A stretch of DNA of 64,000 nucleotides, from positions 31,897-95,896 of the forward strand of contig JAIRQN010000106.1 of assembly GCA_031256445.1 (NCBI GenBank), read 5' to 3'. Source of the DNA: Treponema sp. (GTDB taxonomy: Bacteria; Spirochaetota; Spirochaetia; Treponematales; Breznakiellaceae). The translations under genes were made by a program, and so were the position numbers. This document shows, one piece after another, positions 1 through 9,644 of this stretch; positions within the stretch are counted from its first letter, which is position 1, and each line of letters starts with the position of its first letter. Below the pieces are notes generated by a model. It ran no database searches. It worked only from the letters and a program-made list of their open reading frames with translations, and had not been told where the DNA came from.

Positions 1-987
1 CTTGGCGCTTTCATGTATCTAAACGCTCCGGCTCAAAACGCGGCGATAACAGAACAGGACGGCATCAGCATCATTGATAATAAAATTTATGTTGAAGTGC
101 GCAGGGGCGAAAGCGCCCGTTCTGTAGGAGCGCGTCTTGAAAGCGCCGGACTTATAAAAAGCAGGCAATTCTGGTATTTATTAAACCGTTATAAAAATGA
201 ACAGTTGAAAACCGGAACATACATACTTGACGTTCCGGCAAGCCAGAGCGCGATTTTCCGCGTTCTTGCATCGGGAAGGCAGATTTTATATCGCGTAACG
301 ATTCCGGAAGGCGTAACATTAAAGAAGACCGCGGTAATACTGGAAGAAGCCGGCATCTGTCCTGCCGTTGAATTTCTGGCCGCCGCCGCGGACAGTGAAA
401 TAATAAAAAGTTACCGCATACCAAACGCTTCTGTAGAGGGCTATCTCTTTCCGGATACATACATGTTCCCCATCAATTTCCCCGCGCATAAAGTAATAAA
501 AACGATGGCGGATAATTTTTTCGGGAAAATAAAAACGTTTGACGCTTCATTCGCGCTCATGGATCCGCAGCAGTTAAACGAAAAAGTAATAATCGCGTCT
601 ATCGTTGAACGCGAGTACCGTGTGCCGGAAGAAGCGGCGTTAATGGCGGGGGTTTTTTATAACCGTCTGCGCATAAATATGGCTCTTCAGTCATGCGCAA
701 CTGTTGAGTATATCATTACCGAGATACGCGGAAGGCCGCACCCCAAAGTGCTGTACAATATAGATCTTGAAATACGCAGTCCGTATAACACTTATATGAA
801 TCCGGGACTGCCTCCGGGTCCGATCTCCGCTCCGGGAGCGGTTGCGCTTCGGGCGGCTTTCTTTCCCGAAAACAGCGATTTTCTTTTTTTCCGCGTAGAC
901 GGCACGCAGAGCGGCAGGCATTATTTTTCAAAAACATACGACGAACATATCAGGGCGGGGCAGTTGTATACAAAGAGCCGGATGTGA
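1..987 (+). CDS. mltG: Endolytic transglycosylase MltG (YceG family), 5' end outside window
   Basis: MltG cleaves nascent peptidoglycan glycan strands in the periplasm and is held in the inner membrane by one N-terminal helix. The frame is open from base 1 and reads LGAF before the first ATG at 13, so the cytoplasmic tail and most of the membrane helix lie upstream of the window. Visible family signatures, numbered from the ATG at 13, are EGYLFPDTY (about 142-150), the catalytic Glu199 in ASIVERE, and NPGLPPGPI near the C-terminus. The stop lies 6 bases before dnaG, so the two are probably co-transcribed. The family call is secure from motifs; only the N-terminus is missing. Confidence 0.93.
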   Translation, partial: LGAFMYLNAPAQNAAITEQDGISIIDNKIYVEVRRGESARSVGARLESAGLIKSRQFWYLLNRYKNEQLKTGTYILDVPASQSAIFRVLASGRQILYRVTIPEGVTLKKTAVILEEAGICPAVEFLAAAADSEIIKSYRIPNASVEGYLFPDTYMFPINFPAHKVIKTMADNFFGKIKTFDASFALMDPQQLNEKVIIASIVEREYRVPEEAALMAGVFYNRLRINMALQSCATVEYIITEIRGRPHPKVLYNIDLEIRSPYNTYMNPGLPPGPISAPGAVALRAAFFPENSDFLFFRVDGTQSGRHYFSKTYDEHIRAGQLYTKSRM

Positions 988-993
988 GGCGTT

Positions 994-2856
994 ATGGCTT
1001 TTATTTCAAAAACGACAATCCAGGAAGTAAAAGATCGTCTTGACGCCATTGCCGTAATAGGAGAGTATGTCCGGCTTGAAAAAAAAAGCGGAAGATGGTG
1101 GGGACGCTGCCCCTTTCATGCCGGAGGACAGGAAAAAACGCCTTCTTTCAAAGTGGATCCGGACTTAAAGCTGTACCATTGTTTTGGCTGCGGCGCCAAG
1201 GGCAATGTGATTGGTTTTGTTATGGAGATGGAAAAAACCCCGTATCCTGAAACAATTAAAACCCTTGCCCAAAAAATGGGAATAGAAATTATCTATGAAG
1301 ACGGAGGAACAGCGGAAACAAAAATTGATAATTCCAGGAAAGATGAACTTTTTGAACTGTACCGCAGAACGACTGTAACATTTTCACATTTTCTTTGTGA
1401 GAAACAGGAAGGGCAAAAGGCTTTGGATTATATTATAAACAGGGGCATCAGCAAAGAAATGATTGAGCTTTTCAGGCTTGGCTACGCTCCGTCTGACCGG
1501 CGGTTTTTATTCAATTTTTTAACCCAAAAAGGATATTCAGAAGAATTTCTGGAAAAATCAGGCTTGTTTTCATCAAATTATAAAAATATGCCGATGTTCT
1601 CCAACAGGCTTATGTTTCCCATCTGCGACCGGCAGAACAGGGTTATAGCTTTCGGCGGCAGGGCAATGCCCGGCAGCATTCAGAATGACGGCAAAGAACC
1701 GCCGAAATATATTAACTCTCCTGAGACCGAAATCTATAAAAAGGGGCAGACCCTTTACGCCCTTAACCTGGCGCTGCCTGAAATCAGGAAAACAAAGACC
1801 GTATGCCTTGCCGAAGGAAATGTGGATGTAATTGCCCTGCATCAGGCAGGCATTATAAACGCGGTTGCCCCCCTTGGAACAGCGTTCACAGACGAGCAGG
1901 CAAAATTATTGCGGCGATGGGCGGAAAAGATCATTTTGATTCTGGATACCGACGAAGCGGGAGAAAAAGCCGCCTACAAATCAATTTTAATCTGTAGGAA
2001 AAACGGATTATACTGCGATGTAGCCCAGATACAACAGGCAATAATGGCTCAAACCGGCGCCAAAGATATCGAAATAAAAGATCCTGCTGAAATTTTGCAA
2101 AAATTCGGCGCTCAGATATTGAAAAAGATTGTAAATTATACTATAAATGACATGGAATACCTTATTTCCCGCACAAAATCCCGGGGCAATGCGTCAGGAG
2201 GCGGCAGGAATCGCGCGGCGGACTTTTTATTTCCGTATTTGGAGGCGCTTGATTCTGAGATTGAAAGGGAAGAATGTATTACAGTAATCGCAGACAATTT
2301 TGGAGTTGATCGTAGCGCAGTACAGAAAGATTATAACAAGCGGAATAAAGGAGGTTATTCACGGCAGAACGCTTTTGACAAACCGCAGGAGGTTTTGGCA
2401 AATCAGCCGCTCAGAATGAATAACGAACTGTTCCTGCTGACAGTTGTATCCGTAAACATGAATCTGTATCCGGAATTTCGTTCAAACCTGGAGATTAGGG
2501 AAATTGATGATCCTTTTGCAAAAGAGCTCTTTATCGCAATGGAAGAGTGTTATATTCACGACGAAAGAGATACCGATTCCCTGCTCGCAAGGATTACGAA
2601 TGAGCCGTTGAAAGATTTTATCGCAAGCAGGGGCGTTTCCGAAGAATTCAGGGGAGGCCCCGGCAGAGAACCAGGCCGGCTGATGGAGGATGGCATAAAC
2701 GAAATCAAAAAGAAAAGGATCCGCATAAAATTGGCGGATATAAACGCTAAAATCCGGATGAGCGAGAGGACAGCAGGCGAAGAAGAAAATATCAATGAAT
2801 TGCTTGCTGAAAAAAAATACCTCGATTCGCAGATGCGAAAACTCGAAGGAAGATAA
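994..2856 (+). CDS. dnaG: DNA primase DnaG
   Basis: This enzyme synthesises RNA primers at the replication fork. The 620-residue length is normal for bacterial DnaG. The N-terminal CHC2 zinc finger has C39, H42, C63 and C66. The TOPRIM catalytic core shows E274 in EGNVDV (usually EGYMDV) and D318/D320 in LDTDEAG, the metal-binding acidic residues. The C-terminal 170 residues are the less conserved helicase-binding part. The gene sits between mltG and rpoD, a dnaG-rpoD pairing that recalls the macromolecular-synthesis operon of other bacteria, here without rpsU. The start ATG at 994 has a weak GAGG just upstream. Confidence 0.97.
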   Translation: MAFISKTTIQEVKDRLDAIAVIGEYVRLEKKSGRWWGRCPFHAGGQEKTPSFKVDPDLKLYHCFGCGAKGNVIGFVMEMEKTPYPETIKTLAQKMGIEIIYEDGGTAETKIDNSRKDELFELYRRTTVTFSHFLCEKQEGQKALDYIINRGISKEMIELFRLGYAPSDRRFLFNFLTQKGYSEEFLEKSGLFSSNYKNMPMFSNRLMFPICDRQNRVIAFGGRAMPGSIQNDGKEPPKYINSPETEIYKKGQTLYALNLALPEIRKTKTVCLAEGNVDVIALHQAGIINAVAPLGTAFTDEQAKLLRRWAEKIILILDTDEAGEKAAYKSILICRKNGLYCDVAQIQQAIMAQTGAKDIEIKDPAEILQKFGAQILKKIVNYTINDMEYLISRTKSRGNASGGGRNRAADFLFPYLEALDSEIEREECITVIADNFGVDRSAVQKDYNKRNKGGYSRQNAFDKPQEVLANQPLRMNNELFLLTVVSVNMNLYPEFRSNLEIREIDDPFAKELFIAMEECYIHDERDTDSLLARITNEPLKDFIASRGVSEEFRGGPGREPGRLMEDGINEIKKKRIRIKLADINAKIRMSERTAGEEENINELLAEKKYLDSQMRKLEGR

Positions 2857-2877
2857 AATTAACAAGGATGTCCATTG

Positions 2878-4773
2878 ATGTTTAATTTGAATTCCATTTC
2901 CAAAAGAAAAGTTTCTCCCCTTATAAAACATTTTTACAAAAAACCTGCGCGTAACAAAATACGGCAAAAACATCAGCCGCAGACAGCGGTAAATGCCGCG
3001 GCTGCGGCGGCCGCTGCTCTTGACATGGAGCAGACCGCCTCGGATCCGGCCATTATAAAACTGCTTGAATACGCAAAAGAGAAAAAAACCCTGTCATACG
3101 AAGAACTGTCGGATTTTCTTCCTGAGCACATAACAAACTCGGATAAAATTGAACAGGTTCTCGCCCTGCTTGAAACCAATAATGTTCAGCTGATAGAAGA
3201 GGATTCTTCATCGGAAGAAGACGAAAGCGATTCCCGCAAGCATCAGGAAAGCGCCAAAAAAAGATCCTCTTCCGGCAGCGACAAGGATTCTTCCCTTGTT
3301 GACGACCCAATAAGGCTATACCTGCGCGAGATTGGAAGAGAACATCTTCTGACTGCCGAGCAGGAAATTGAACTTTCCAAACAGATGGAAGACGGGGAGA
3401 ATATTGTAAAGGGCGTAATAAAAAGATCGGGCATGGTAATACCCGAATTTTATTATATCGCCCAAAAGGCGTTCTCAAAAAGGGACATGAAGGAGCTTAA
3501 CCTTTCCAAAAAAGAAATAACTGAGCACATGACAGAGTGCCGACGCCTTAACCAATTTTACAAAGATACGTTACGCGCCATTTTAAGCGACCTGCGCAAC
3601 TATATCGAACTGAAAAAGAACCTTATTTCAAGGGATATGGATTACCTTGAGGATAAGGAATGCACCGTCATACGCAGGCGTATCATGAAGATTGTAAAAA
3701 GCACGCAGATACATCCGGATGAAATTCAGGCGTTTTCCGACAAGTTCATAATGGCGGCAAAAAAAATAAAGCGTTATATAAAAGAACAGGAGCGCCTTGA
3801 AAAGCACCTGAAGGTTACCTCAACAAAGGAACTGAGAACTCTCGGACGCTATCTTACAATCAGGGAAGAAAGAGAAAAACTGGAAACCGAACTTGGCCTT
3901 TCCTCTGATGAAATAAAGGAAAAGATCAGGCTGATACAGGTGACGCAGAAGAAAATCAGAACCCTGGAAGCGGAATTTGAAGAGCCGATCGAGAACATCA
4001 ATCAAATGGCGGGTGAAATCAGTCACGGAAGAATAATGATGAAAAACGCCAAGGACAGGCTGATAAGAGCCAATTTAAGGCTGGTGGTTTCTATCGCGAA
4101 AAAATATACAAACAGGGGGCTTCATTTCTTTGATCTTGTCCAGGAAGGCAATATCGGCCTTATTAAAGCGGTTGAAAAATTTGAATATCAGAAAGGTTTT
4201 AAATTCTCAACATACGCTACATGGTGGATAAGACAGGCGATAACGCGCTCCATTTCCGATCAGGCGCGCACTATCCGCGTACCTGTTCATATGATCGAGC
4301 AGATCAACAAGGTTGTCCGTGAATCAAGGCAGCTTATGCAGTCTCTTGGAAGAGAACCCACAGATGAGGAAATAGCGGAAAAACTGGGCGGCAGCTGGAC
4401 CGCGATGCGCGTTAAATCCGTAAAAAATGTCGCGCGCGAACCTATCAGTCTTGAAACCCCTATCGGCGAAGAGGAAGATTCCCTTTTGGGAGACTTTATC
4501 GAAGACAAGGATGTTGAAAATCCGGCCAATCAGACCGCGTTCACGCTTCTTCAGGAACAGCTTAGCGGGGTTCTTTCAACGCTTCCTTCGCGCGAACAGG
4601 AAGTGCTCAAAATGCGTTTTGGCCTTGATGACGGCTATTCGCTGACCCTTGAGGAAGTGGGCTTGTATTTTAATGTGACTCGTGAAAGGATAAGGCAGAT
4701 AGAAGCCAAAGCGCTTCGCAGGCTGCGGCACCCGAAGAGAAGCCGCAAACTAAAGGATTATCTGGATCATTGA
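2878..4773 (+). CDS. rpoD: Primary sigma factor RpoD (sigma-70)
   Basis: This is the housekeeping sigma subunit of RNA polymerase. I take ATG 2878 rather than TTG 2875 because AAGGA (2864-2868) lies 9 bases before it. In order it has a basic N-terminus, an Ala-rich stretch near residues 40-50, region 1.1 (about 60-105), an acidic Ser/Glu linker, region 1.2 (about 142-175), a non-conserved helical insert (about 190-385), region 2 (from about 390, with the -10 recognition segment before [11 protein letters not shown]), region 3, and region 4 with its helix-turn-helix (about 565-625, [14 protein letters not shown]). All DNA-binding regions look intact. It is the likely reader of the promoters listed in this annotation. 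Confidence 0.97.
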   Translation: MFNLNSISKRKVSPLIKHFYKKPARNKIRQKHQPQTAVNAAAAAAAALDMEQTASDPAIIKLLEYAKEKKTLSYEELSDFLPEHITNSDKIEQVLALLETNNVQLIEEDSSSEEDESDSRKHQESAKKRSSSGSDKDSSLVDDPIRLYLREIGREHLLTAEQEIELSKQMEDGENIVKGVIKRSGMVIPEFYYIAQKAFSKRDMKELNLSKKEITEHMTECRRLNQFYKDTLRAILSDLRNYIELKKNLISRDMDYLEDKECTVIRRRIMKIVKSTQIHPDEIQAFSDKFIMAAKKIKRYIKEQERLEKHLKVTSTKELRTLGRYLTIREEREKLETELGLSSDEIKEKIRLIQVTQKKIRTLEAEFEEPIENINQMAGEISHGRIMMKNAKDRLIRANLRLVVSIAKKYTNRGLHFFDLVQEGNIGLIKAVEKFEYQKGFKFSTYATWWIRQAITRSISDQARTIRVPVHMIEQINKVVRESRQLMQSLGREPTDEEIAEKLGGSWTAMRVKSVKNVAREPISLETPIGEEEDSLLGDFIEDKDVENPANQTAFTLLQEQLSGVLSTLPSREQEVLKMRFGLDDGYSLTLEEVGLYFNVTRERIRQIEAKALRRLRHPKRSRKLKDYLDH

Positions 4774-4793
4774 TATAAATTTCAGGAGGAATT

Positions 4794-5636
4794 ATGGTAA
4801 CCGAGAATGACTTGAATAAATTGCGTACTTTACAGGAGATTATTTTTGAAAAAATAGGCCTGGAAAAGAATGTTCAGGAAATACCCAAACTATTGGGTAC
4901 GCAGGAAGAACTTCTTACAAGGCTTAAAAAAACATTTATCGAGAAAAATCAGGAATATGAGAGAGTTAAATCCGAGGAAGGCGATTTCAGGAACAGGCTT
5001 ATTGATGCTGAAACCGCCAGGGAAAAAGCCGAGAAAAACATGGATGTGATCAACACGCAGCGCGAATATGAAGCTCTTGACAAGGAAATCCGCGACGCAT
5101 CTGAGAAAGAACAGCAGTACCGCAAGGATCTTCAGCAGAGAGAGCGTGTTCTTGTGGAACTTGACGAGCAGATTAAACAGCATGCGGCGTTAATTGAGCA
5201 GCAGGAAATGGAACTGGAAGAACGCAGGAAAAAAATAGAAGCTGAAGTAACGGAAAAAGAAAACCAAATTGACGCTCTGCGGAAGAAGGAAATCAAGTTA
5301 ACCGAAAATCTTGATTCGGAGATGGTTTTTAAATTTGAAAGAATTATAAAAAATAAAATGGGAATTGGAATCGTAGCCATCAAGGGCAATGTCTGCATGG
5401 GCTGCCACATGATTCTCCCTGTTCAGTTCGCAAATCAGGTTCGCCTTGGCGATGAATTTGTTTTTTGCCCTTATTGCTCGCGCATTTTATTTTATGAAGA
5501 ATCCGCCGAAGGCGAAGAGGACTACTTTAACACCGAAGACACAGGCGCTCTTTCCGATCTTGACGATATGGAAGAGGATGATTTTGAAGATGACGATGAA
5601 GAAGAGGAAATCATCAATATAGATTCCGAGGAATAA
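4794..5636 (+). CDS. C4 zinc-ribbon protein with long coiled coil (DUF164/CT398-like)
   Basis: This protein belongs to a family widespread in bacteria with an N-terminal antiparallel coiled coil and a C-terminal zinc ribbon; its exact role is not established to my knowledge. Residues about 10-185 are almost entirely charged heptad-like helix. Zinc ligands are C201, C204, C225 and C228 (CxxC pairs). The last 45 residues are extremely acidic (Asp/Glu runs), more than is usual for the family. AGGAGG-like sequence precedes the ATG, 20 bases after rpoD, so it is probably the last gene of the mltG-dnaG-rpoD transcript. It converges on rnpB. Confidence 0.8.
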   Translation: MVTENDLNKLRTLQEIIFEKIGLEKNVQEIPKLLGTQEELLTRLKKTFIEKNQEYERVKSEEGDFRNRLIDAETAREKAEKNMDVINTQREYEALDKEIRDASEKEQQYRKDLQQRERVLVELDEQIKQHAALIEQQEMELEERRKKIEAEVTEKENQIDALRKKEIKLTENLDSEMVFKFERIIKNKMGIGIVAIKGNVCMGCHMILPVQFANQVRLGDEFVFCPYCSRILFYEESAEGEEDYFNTEDTGALSDLDDMEEDDFEDDDEEEEIINIDSEE

Positions 5637-5657
5637 CCCGGGAGTTTTTAAAAAAAA

Positions 5658-6165
5658 CGATGAACCGTAAGCCGGGTTCTGTAATCTGACCGTTAAAAAT
5701 ACCGGCCAGACGCCGCCATCTGTCTGAAAGCGCCGTTTCCGGCGCTTTTTAGCAGTCTACCTGCGCTTAACCAACGGGTCGTTGCCGCGCTGACTTGACT
5801 TTGCTCCTGATGAGGCTTGCAATTTTCCAGCTTCGCTGGAATCTTTCCGGTATTGTTGCCAATACCGAGGTGGGCTCTTACCCCGCCTTTTCACCCTTAC
5901 CTGGCCAAAAATGCCAAAGAAGGCGCCAAAAATCTGGCGTACTTATGACATTTTAAGCGGTCAGGCGGTATTTTTTCTGTGGCGCTGTCTGTCCCCGGCG
6001 CCTAACTCCTGTAATTCAGAAAACAATTGTTTTTGATACATTACTCATCTACAACAGTCAGGCGCCAGGGCCCGGGAATTACCCGGCATCATACCCTGCG
6101 GAGCCCGGACTTTCCTCCCTGTTACAGGCAAAAAATGCCAAATAGAGCGGCAGCCTGGTTCATCG
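5658..6165 (-). ncRNA. rnpB: RNase P RNA (type A), long form
   Basis: This is the catalytic RNA that matures tRNA 5' ends. The ends pair as helix P1: CGATGAACC at the RNA 5' end (6165-6157) and GGTTCATCG at the 3' end (5666-5658). On the minus strand the universal blocks occur in order: GAGGAAAGTCCGGGCTCC, ACAGAAA-N3-ATACCGCC, AGGTAAGGGTGAAAAGGCGG, GGTAAGAGCCCACC and the 3' ACAGAACCCGGCTTA. About 508 bases is clearly longer than the roughly 350-400 usual for type A; the extra length is in hairpins including repeated ATTTTTGGC-type segments (5910-5945 and 6127-6145). A T-run (minus sense) directly follows the 3' end. Boundaries are set by P1 pairing. Confidence 0.95.
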
Positions 6166-6172
6166 TTTTATA

Positions 6173-6201
6173 ATTTTATATCAGTTTTCCTGAATTTTCA
6201 A
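6173..6201 (-). promoter_or_regulatory. Promoter of rnpB
   Basis: On the minus strand TTGAAA (6201-6196), a 17-base spacer and TAAAAT (6178-6173) lie so that transcription would begin about 7 bases later, at the first base of helix P1 near 6165. The position fits the RNA 5' end inferred independently from pairing. Confidence 0.7.
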
Positions 6202-6224
6202 GGAAATATAGCATTTATGCCTAA

Positions 6225-6254
6225 TTGACACTTTATTTATTTTTATAGTAAATT
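6225..6254 (+). promoter_or_regulatory. Promoter of the mre operon, predicting a near-leaderless mRNA
   Basis: A consensus TTGACA (6225-6230), an 18-base spacer and TAAATT (6249-6254) precede the ATG at 6266 by only 11 bases, so the predicted start site is about 6261. No Shine-Dalgarno is present between the -10 box and the ATG. An alternative -10 (TATAGT, 6244) has too short a spacer. Confidence 0.6.
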
Positions 6255-6265
6255 AAAACCAGAAA

Positions 6266-7204
6266 ATGCATAGTAATAAACCCTGGTCCAGATACGGACG
6301 ACATATATACCGTTTTAACAGAATCCTGGCCGTTACGGCGGCGCTCATTGTAATTCTGGCTGTCTCTGTCTCATTATTCCTTGCGACCAGTTTTAAAAGC
6401 GGCGTTAAAAATGAAAAAAGGGATTTGCAGCGGGTATGGAATGCCGGGAATTATGAACAGGCATATGTAATCAGTAAAAACGCGCTTGCGGATAAACCGA
6501 TAGATTATTTCCTGCTTACAACAAACGGCTTTTCCGCGTATCAGCTGGGAATTTCGCAGATAAACAACAATAACACTTTATTTTTTATTGACGAATGCAT
6601 CCGTTCGTTACGCAAAACCCTGCTGCTGAAGGAATCGGCCAATGACGGAAGGGTCTATTATGTTTTGGGAAAGGCTTACAGTTACAAAGGCATGGAATAC
6701 GCCGACCTTGTAATTAAATATCTTGAAAAAGCGAACAGCCTTTCTTACGGCGCTTCTGATATTCCCGAATATCTTGGGCTTGCCTATGCCGCGTGCAGCG
6801 ATTACCGGAGCAGCGTAGAGGCGTTTTCCCGCTCTTTTATTCCGGGTAAGCAGCCGTCAGATACTCTTCTGCTGTCAATAGCGCGTTCCTATATGGCAAT
6901 GGAAGAATATTCCATGGCGGCAGGTTATCTGAAACAGTGCATAGACAGTTCTCCGGATTCAAAATCAGTTATTGTGGCGCTTCTTCTTCTTGCGGAAATT
7001 TATAAAACGACAAATGATTTTGTCAACGCGGAAAAAATGTATGTAAGCATTCTGGACGCTTCGGGTGAAAATGCGGAAGTTCATTATCAATTGGGAGAAC
7101 TTTACAACCTGCAGGGCGATACTACAAAGGCAAGAGCCGAATGGAGAATCGCGTACAGGCAAAATCCGGCCCATTCAAAAGCAAGAGCCAGGTTAAATAT
7201 ATAG
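6266..7204 (+). CDS. Membrane-anchored TPR protein at head of mre operon
   Basis: The 312 residues start with a basic cytoplasmic tail, one membrane helix (about 21-45), then an extracytoplasmic part. From about residue 55 it is built of helical tetratricopeptide-like repeats, clearest at 115-160, 195-235 and 245-305 (for example VHYQLGELYNLQGDTTKARAEW ending in the last repeat). TPR domains are protein-interaction scaffolds; location directly before mreB suggests a link to the elongasome, but this is inference from context. The stop is 18 bases before mreB. The start has no Shine-Dalgarno and a promoter almost abutting it. Confidence 0.8.
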   Translation: MHSNKPWSRYGRHIYRFNRILAVTAALIVILAVSVSLFLATSFKSGVKNEKRDLQRVWNAGNYEQAYVISKNALADKPIDYFLLTTNGFSAYQLGISQINNNNTLFFIDECIRSLRKTLLLKESANDGRVYYVLGKAYSYKGMEYADLVIKYLEKANSLSYGASDIPEYLGLAYAACSDYRSSVEAFSRSFIPGKQPSDTLLLSIARSYMAMEEYSMAAGYLKQCIDSSPDSKSVIVALLLLAEIYKTTNDFVNAEKMYVSILDASGENAEVHYQLGELYNLQGDTTKARAEWRIAYRQNPAHSKARARLNI

Positions 7205-7222
7205 GGGATATAAGGAGTTAAT

Positions 7223-8251
7223 ATGTTTGGCAATATGTCATCTGATCTAGGCATTGATTTGGGAACCTGCAATACGCTTATTTTCATAAAAGGAAAAGGC
7301 ATAGTGCTGAATGAGCCGTCCGTTGTAGCCGTTGAACGCGGCACAAAAAGAATTGTCGCTGTGGGAGCGGACGCGAAAAGAATGTTATGGAAAACTCCGG
7401 AAAATATTATGGCGATAAGGCCGTTACGCGAAGGCGTTATCGCTGACATTGAATCAACGGAAAAAATGATCCGCTATTTTATTTACCGCGTTTTTCCGCG
7501 CTACCGTTTTTTAAAGCCGCGTATGGTTATCGGCGTTCCGTCATGCATAACGGAAGTTGAACGCCGCGCGGTGGAAGAAAGCGCATACAAATCAGGAGCC
7601 CGTGAGGTGCACATTATCGAAGAAAGCCTTGCCGCCGCGATAGGCGCTGATATTCCAATCAGGGAGCCTGCGGGACACATGGTATGCGATATCGGCGGCG
7701 GCACAACGGAAATATCGGTTATCTCGCTGGGCGGCATGGTTGTAACAAGCGCGATACGGATTGGCGGGGATGAATTTGACGATGCCATAATAAAACACAT
7801 TCGCAGCGTTCATAATCTTGTAATCGGCGAACAGATGGCGGAAAAGCTTAAAATTGAAATCGGGAACGCGTCTCCGGACAGGATTATCGAGAAAATGGAA
7901 GTCAAAGGAAATGACGCAATAACAGGGCTTCCGCGCCGGCTTGAGATAGATTCAGTTGAAGTAAGGGAAGCGCTTAAAGATCCAATAACGCAGATAATAG
8001 ACGAAATAAAAGCGGTTCTCGGTAAAACGCCGCCGGAACTGGCCGCGGATATCGTAGACCGCGGTATTGTCATGACAGGCGGCGGCTCTCTGTTAAAAGG
8101 GCTTGATAAATTAATCGCCAAGGAAACGGGAGTTCCGGCGATAATAGCGGATCAGCCGGAAATCTGCGTCGCGCTTGGAGCCGGAAAATATTTTGAGTAC
8201 ATGAGAGGATCCGATCTTACAAAAAATATTTACGACAGACTGAACGGCTAA
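7223..8251 (+). CDS. mreB: Rod-shape actin homologue MreB
   Basis: MreB polymerises on the inner membrane and organises lateral cell-wall synthesis. The 342-residue length is typical. The actin-fold ATP sites are visible: phosphate-1 [15 protein letters not shown] (about 11-25), phosphate-2 [17 protein letters not shown] (about 155-170) and the adenosine motif [14 protein letters not shown] (about 283-296). An AAGGAG ribosome site lies before ATG 7223. It is followed after 3 bases by mreC. Confidence 0.97.
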   Translation: MFGNMSSDLGIDLGTCNTLIFIKGKGIVLNEPSVVAVERGTKRIVAVGADAKRMLWKTPENIMAIRPLREGVIADIESTEKMIRYFIYRVFPRYRFLKPRMVIGVPSCITEVERRAVEESAYKSGAREVHIIEESLAAAIGADIPIREPAGHMVCDIGGGTTEISVISLGGMVVTSAIRIGGDEFDDAIIKHIRSVHNLVIGEQMAEKLKIEIGNASPDRIIEKMEVKGNDAITGLPRRLEIDSVEVREALKDPITQIIDEIKAVLGKTPPELAADIVDRGIVMTGGGSLLKGLDKLIAKETGVPAIIADQPEICVALGAGKYFEYMRGSDLTKNIYDRLNG

Positions 8252-8254
8252 ATT

Positions 8255-9151
8255 ATGCGGCGCAGTATCTTTGGTATGCTATCGCGGAAAAGCGGCGGCA
8301 GAAAACCAGGGACGCCGCTGAACGCGACTGTCTATGTATTCATATCTCTTGTAATTGTTTCATTTTTGCTGCTCATGTTTTCCAGTCGTTCTTTGATATT
8401 TAATGTCAAAAACGCGGGTTTATCCCTTTTTTCCGGAGTCCGGGGCGGCATTCACGAAATATCTTCTTTTGCTTCAAGAACCGTTCTTTCTGTCAGGGAA
8501 CTTTCCGATTTGCGCAAAGAACACGCGGAGCTGCTGAAGATTCTTGAACGTTACGAGGAACTGGAACGCAGCAACGCGGAAATTTATCAGGAGAATATCC
8601 GGCTGCGCGAACAGCTTGGCTTTTCGCAGGCTCTGCGCTACCGCAGAATCCCAGCGCAGATATCCGGACGCGATCCCGACAATCTTTACTCCGCAATTGT
8701 AATTAACAAGGGCAGCTTTGCCGGCGTTTCCAACGATATGACGGTAGTCGCCTGGCAGAACGGTACCCAGGCTCTGGTGGGAAAGGTGATACAAACGGGC
8801 GCTTTTGAAAGCCTTATAATGCCTGTGTATGACATTAACGCTCTTGTTTCTTCGCGTTTTTCCGTAACGCGGTTTGAAGGCATAATAGAAGGGCAGGGTA
8901 ACAGAGAAGCGCCGCTTTTAATGCGTTTTGTTCCCAAACGCGCCAGGGAAGAAATAAATATCGGCGATATTATCATTTCAAGCGGATTGGGCGGGGTATA
9001 TCCCGAAGGAATTAACATTGGGCGCGTAGGCGCGGTTAATGTTCTGGAGTATGAGACAACTCTGGAACTGGAAGTAATACCCATGATTGATTTTTCCAGA
9101 CTGGAATATTTATTTTTGGTAGAACCAATGACGGAAACGGAAAATGAGTAA
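8255..9151 (+). CDS. mreC: Rod-shape protein MreC
   Basis: MreC is a periplasmic scaffold of the elongasome. It has a cytoplasmic N-terminus, one membrane helix (about 29-50), a coiled coil (about 75-115, rich in Glu/Leu heptads with repeated RE/EEL) and the two-lobed beta domain thereafter, including SGRDPDN and the family-typical ISSGLGGVYPEGINIG near 247-262. Length (298) is normal. The last 8 bases overlap the start of mreD, so translation is coupled. Confidence 0.95.
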   Translation: MRRSIFGMLSRKSGGRKPGTPLNATVYVFISLVIVSFLLLMFSSRSLIFNVKNAGLSLFSGVRGGIHEISSFASRTVLSVRELSDLRKEHAELLKILERYEELERSNAEIYQENIRLREQLGFSQALRYRRIPAQISGRDPDNLYSAIVINKGSFAGVSNDMTVVAWQNGTQALVGKVIQTGAFESLIMPVYDINALVSSRFSVTRFEGIIEGQGNREAPLLMRFVPKRAREEINIGDIIISSGLGGVYPEGINIGRVGAVNVLEYETTLELEVIPMIDFSRLEYLFLVEPMTETENE

Positions 9152-9641
9152 ACGTATTATCTGGACAGTAATTTTTTGCGTAGCCGCGGGAATTCTGCAA
9201 TCCGCCGTTTTTCCAAAAATCGCTTTGTTTAAGGTGATTCCCGATTTATCATTGTGCATTCTGGTTTTCGCGGCTTATACAAACGGAACCATGACAGGAC
9301 AGGTTTCAGGGTTTTTCTCGGGCCTGTTCCTGGATTTTCTTTCAGCCGCTCCTCTCGGGCTCAATTGCCTTGTCCGCACTCTGATAGGCGCGCTTGCCGG
9401 AGTTTTTAAGGGCGCATTTTTTCTTGATATTATTTTTATGCCGGTTATTTTATGTTCCCTTGCCACCATTATCAAAGCGTTAATTCTTTTTATTATTAAT
9501 TTATTTATGGGCCATACGGTTCCCGCCTATTCGTTCCTTTCTTCGCTCTTCTGGATTGAATTCGGCCTTAATGTCGTAAGCGCGCCGTTTTTATTTTTCC
9601 TTTTAAAGCGTTTCAGGCCTCTTGCCCCCGGACGGAGCTAG
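9144..9641 (+). CDS. mreD: Rod-shape membrane protein MreD
   Basis: This is a 165-residue integral membrane protein with five to six hydrophobic helices filling nearly the whole length, matching MreD. The pattern SGFFSGLFLDFLSAAPLG (about 51-70) is the recognisable family segment. It overlaps the end of mreC by 8 bases and ends 3 bases before mrdA. Sequence conservation in MreD is low, so the call rests on size, topology and position as well as that segment. Confidence 0.92.
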   Translation: MSKRIIWTVIFCVAAGILQSAVFPKIALFKVIPDLSLCILVFAAYTNGTMTGQVSGFFSGLFLDFLSAAPLGLNCLVRTLIGALAGVFKGAFFLDIIFMPVILCSLATIIKALILFIINLFMGHTVPAYSFLSSLFWIEFGLNVVSAPFLFFLLKRFRPLAPGRS

Positions 9642-9644
9642 ATA

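Noticed and set aside
5658-6165. tmRNA or an attenuator-rich intergenic region
   Set aside because: The RNase P core blocks occur in the right order with P1-paired ends; there is no tag reading frame or tRNA-like end.
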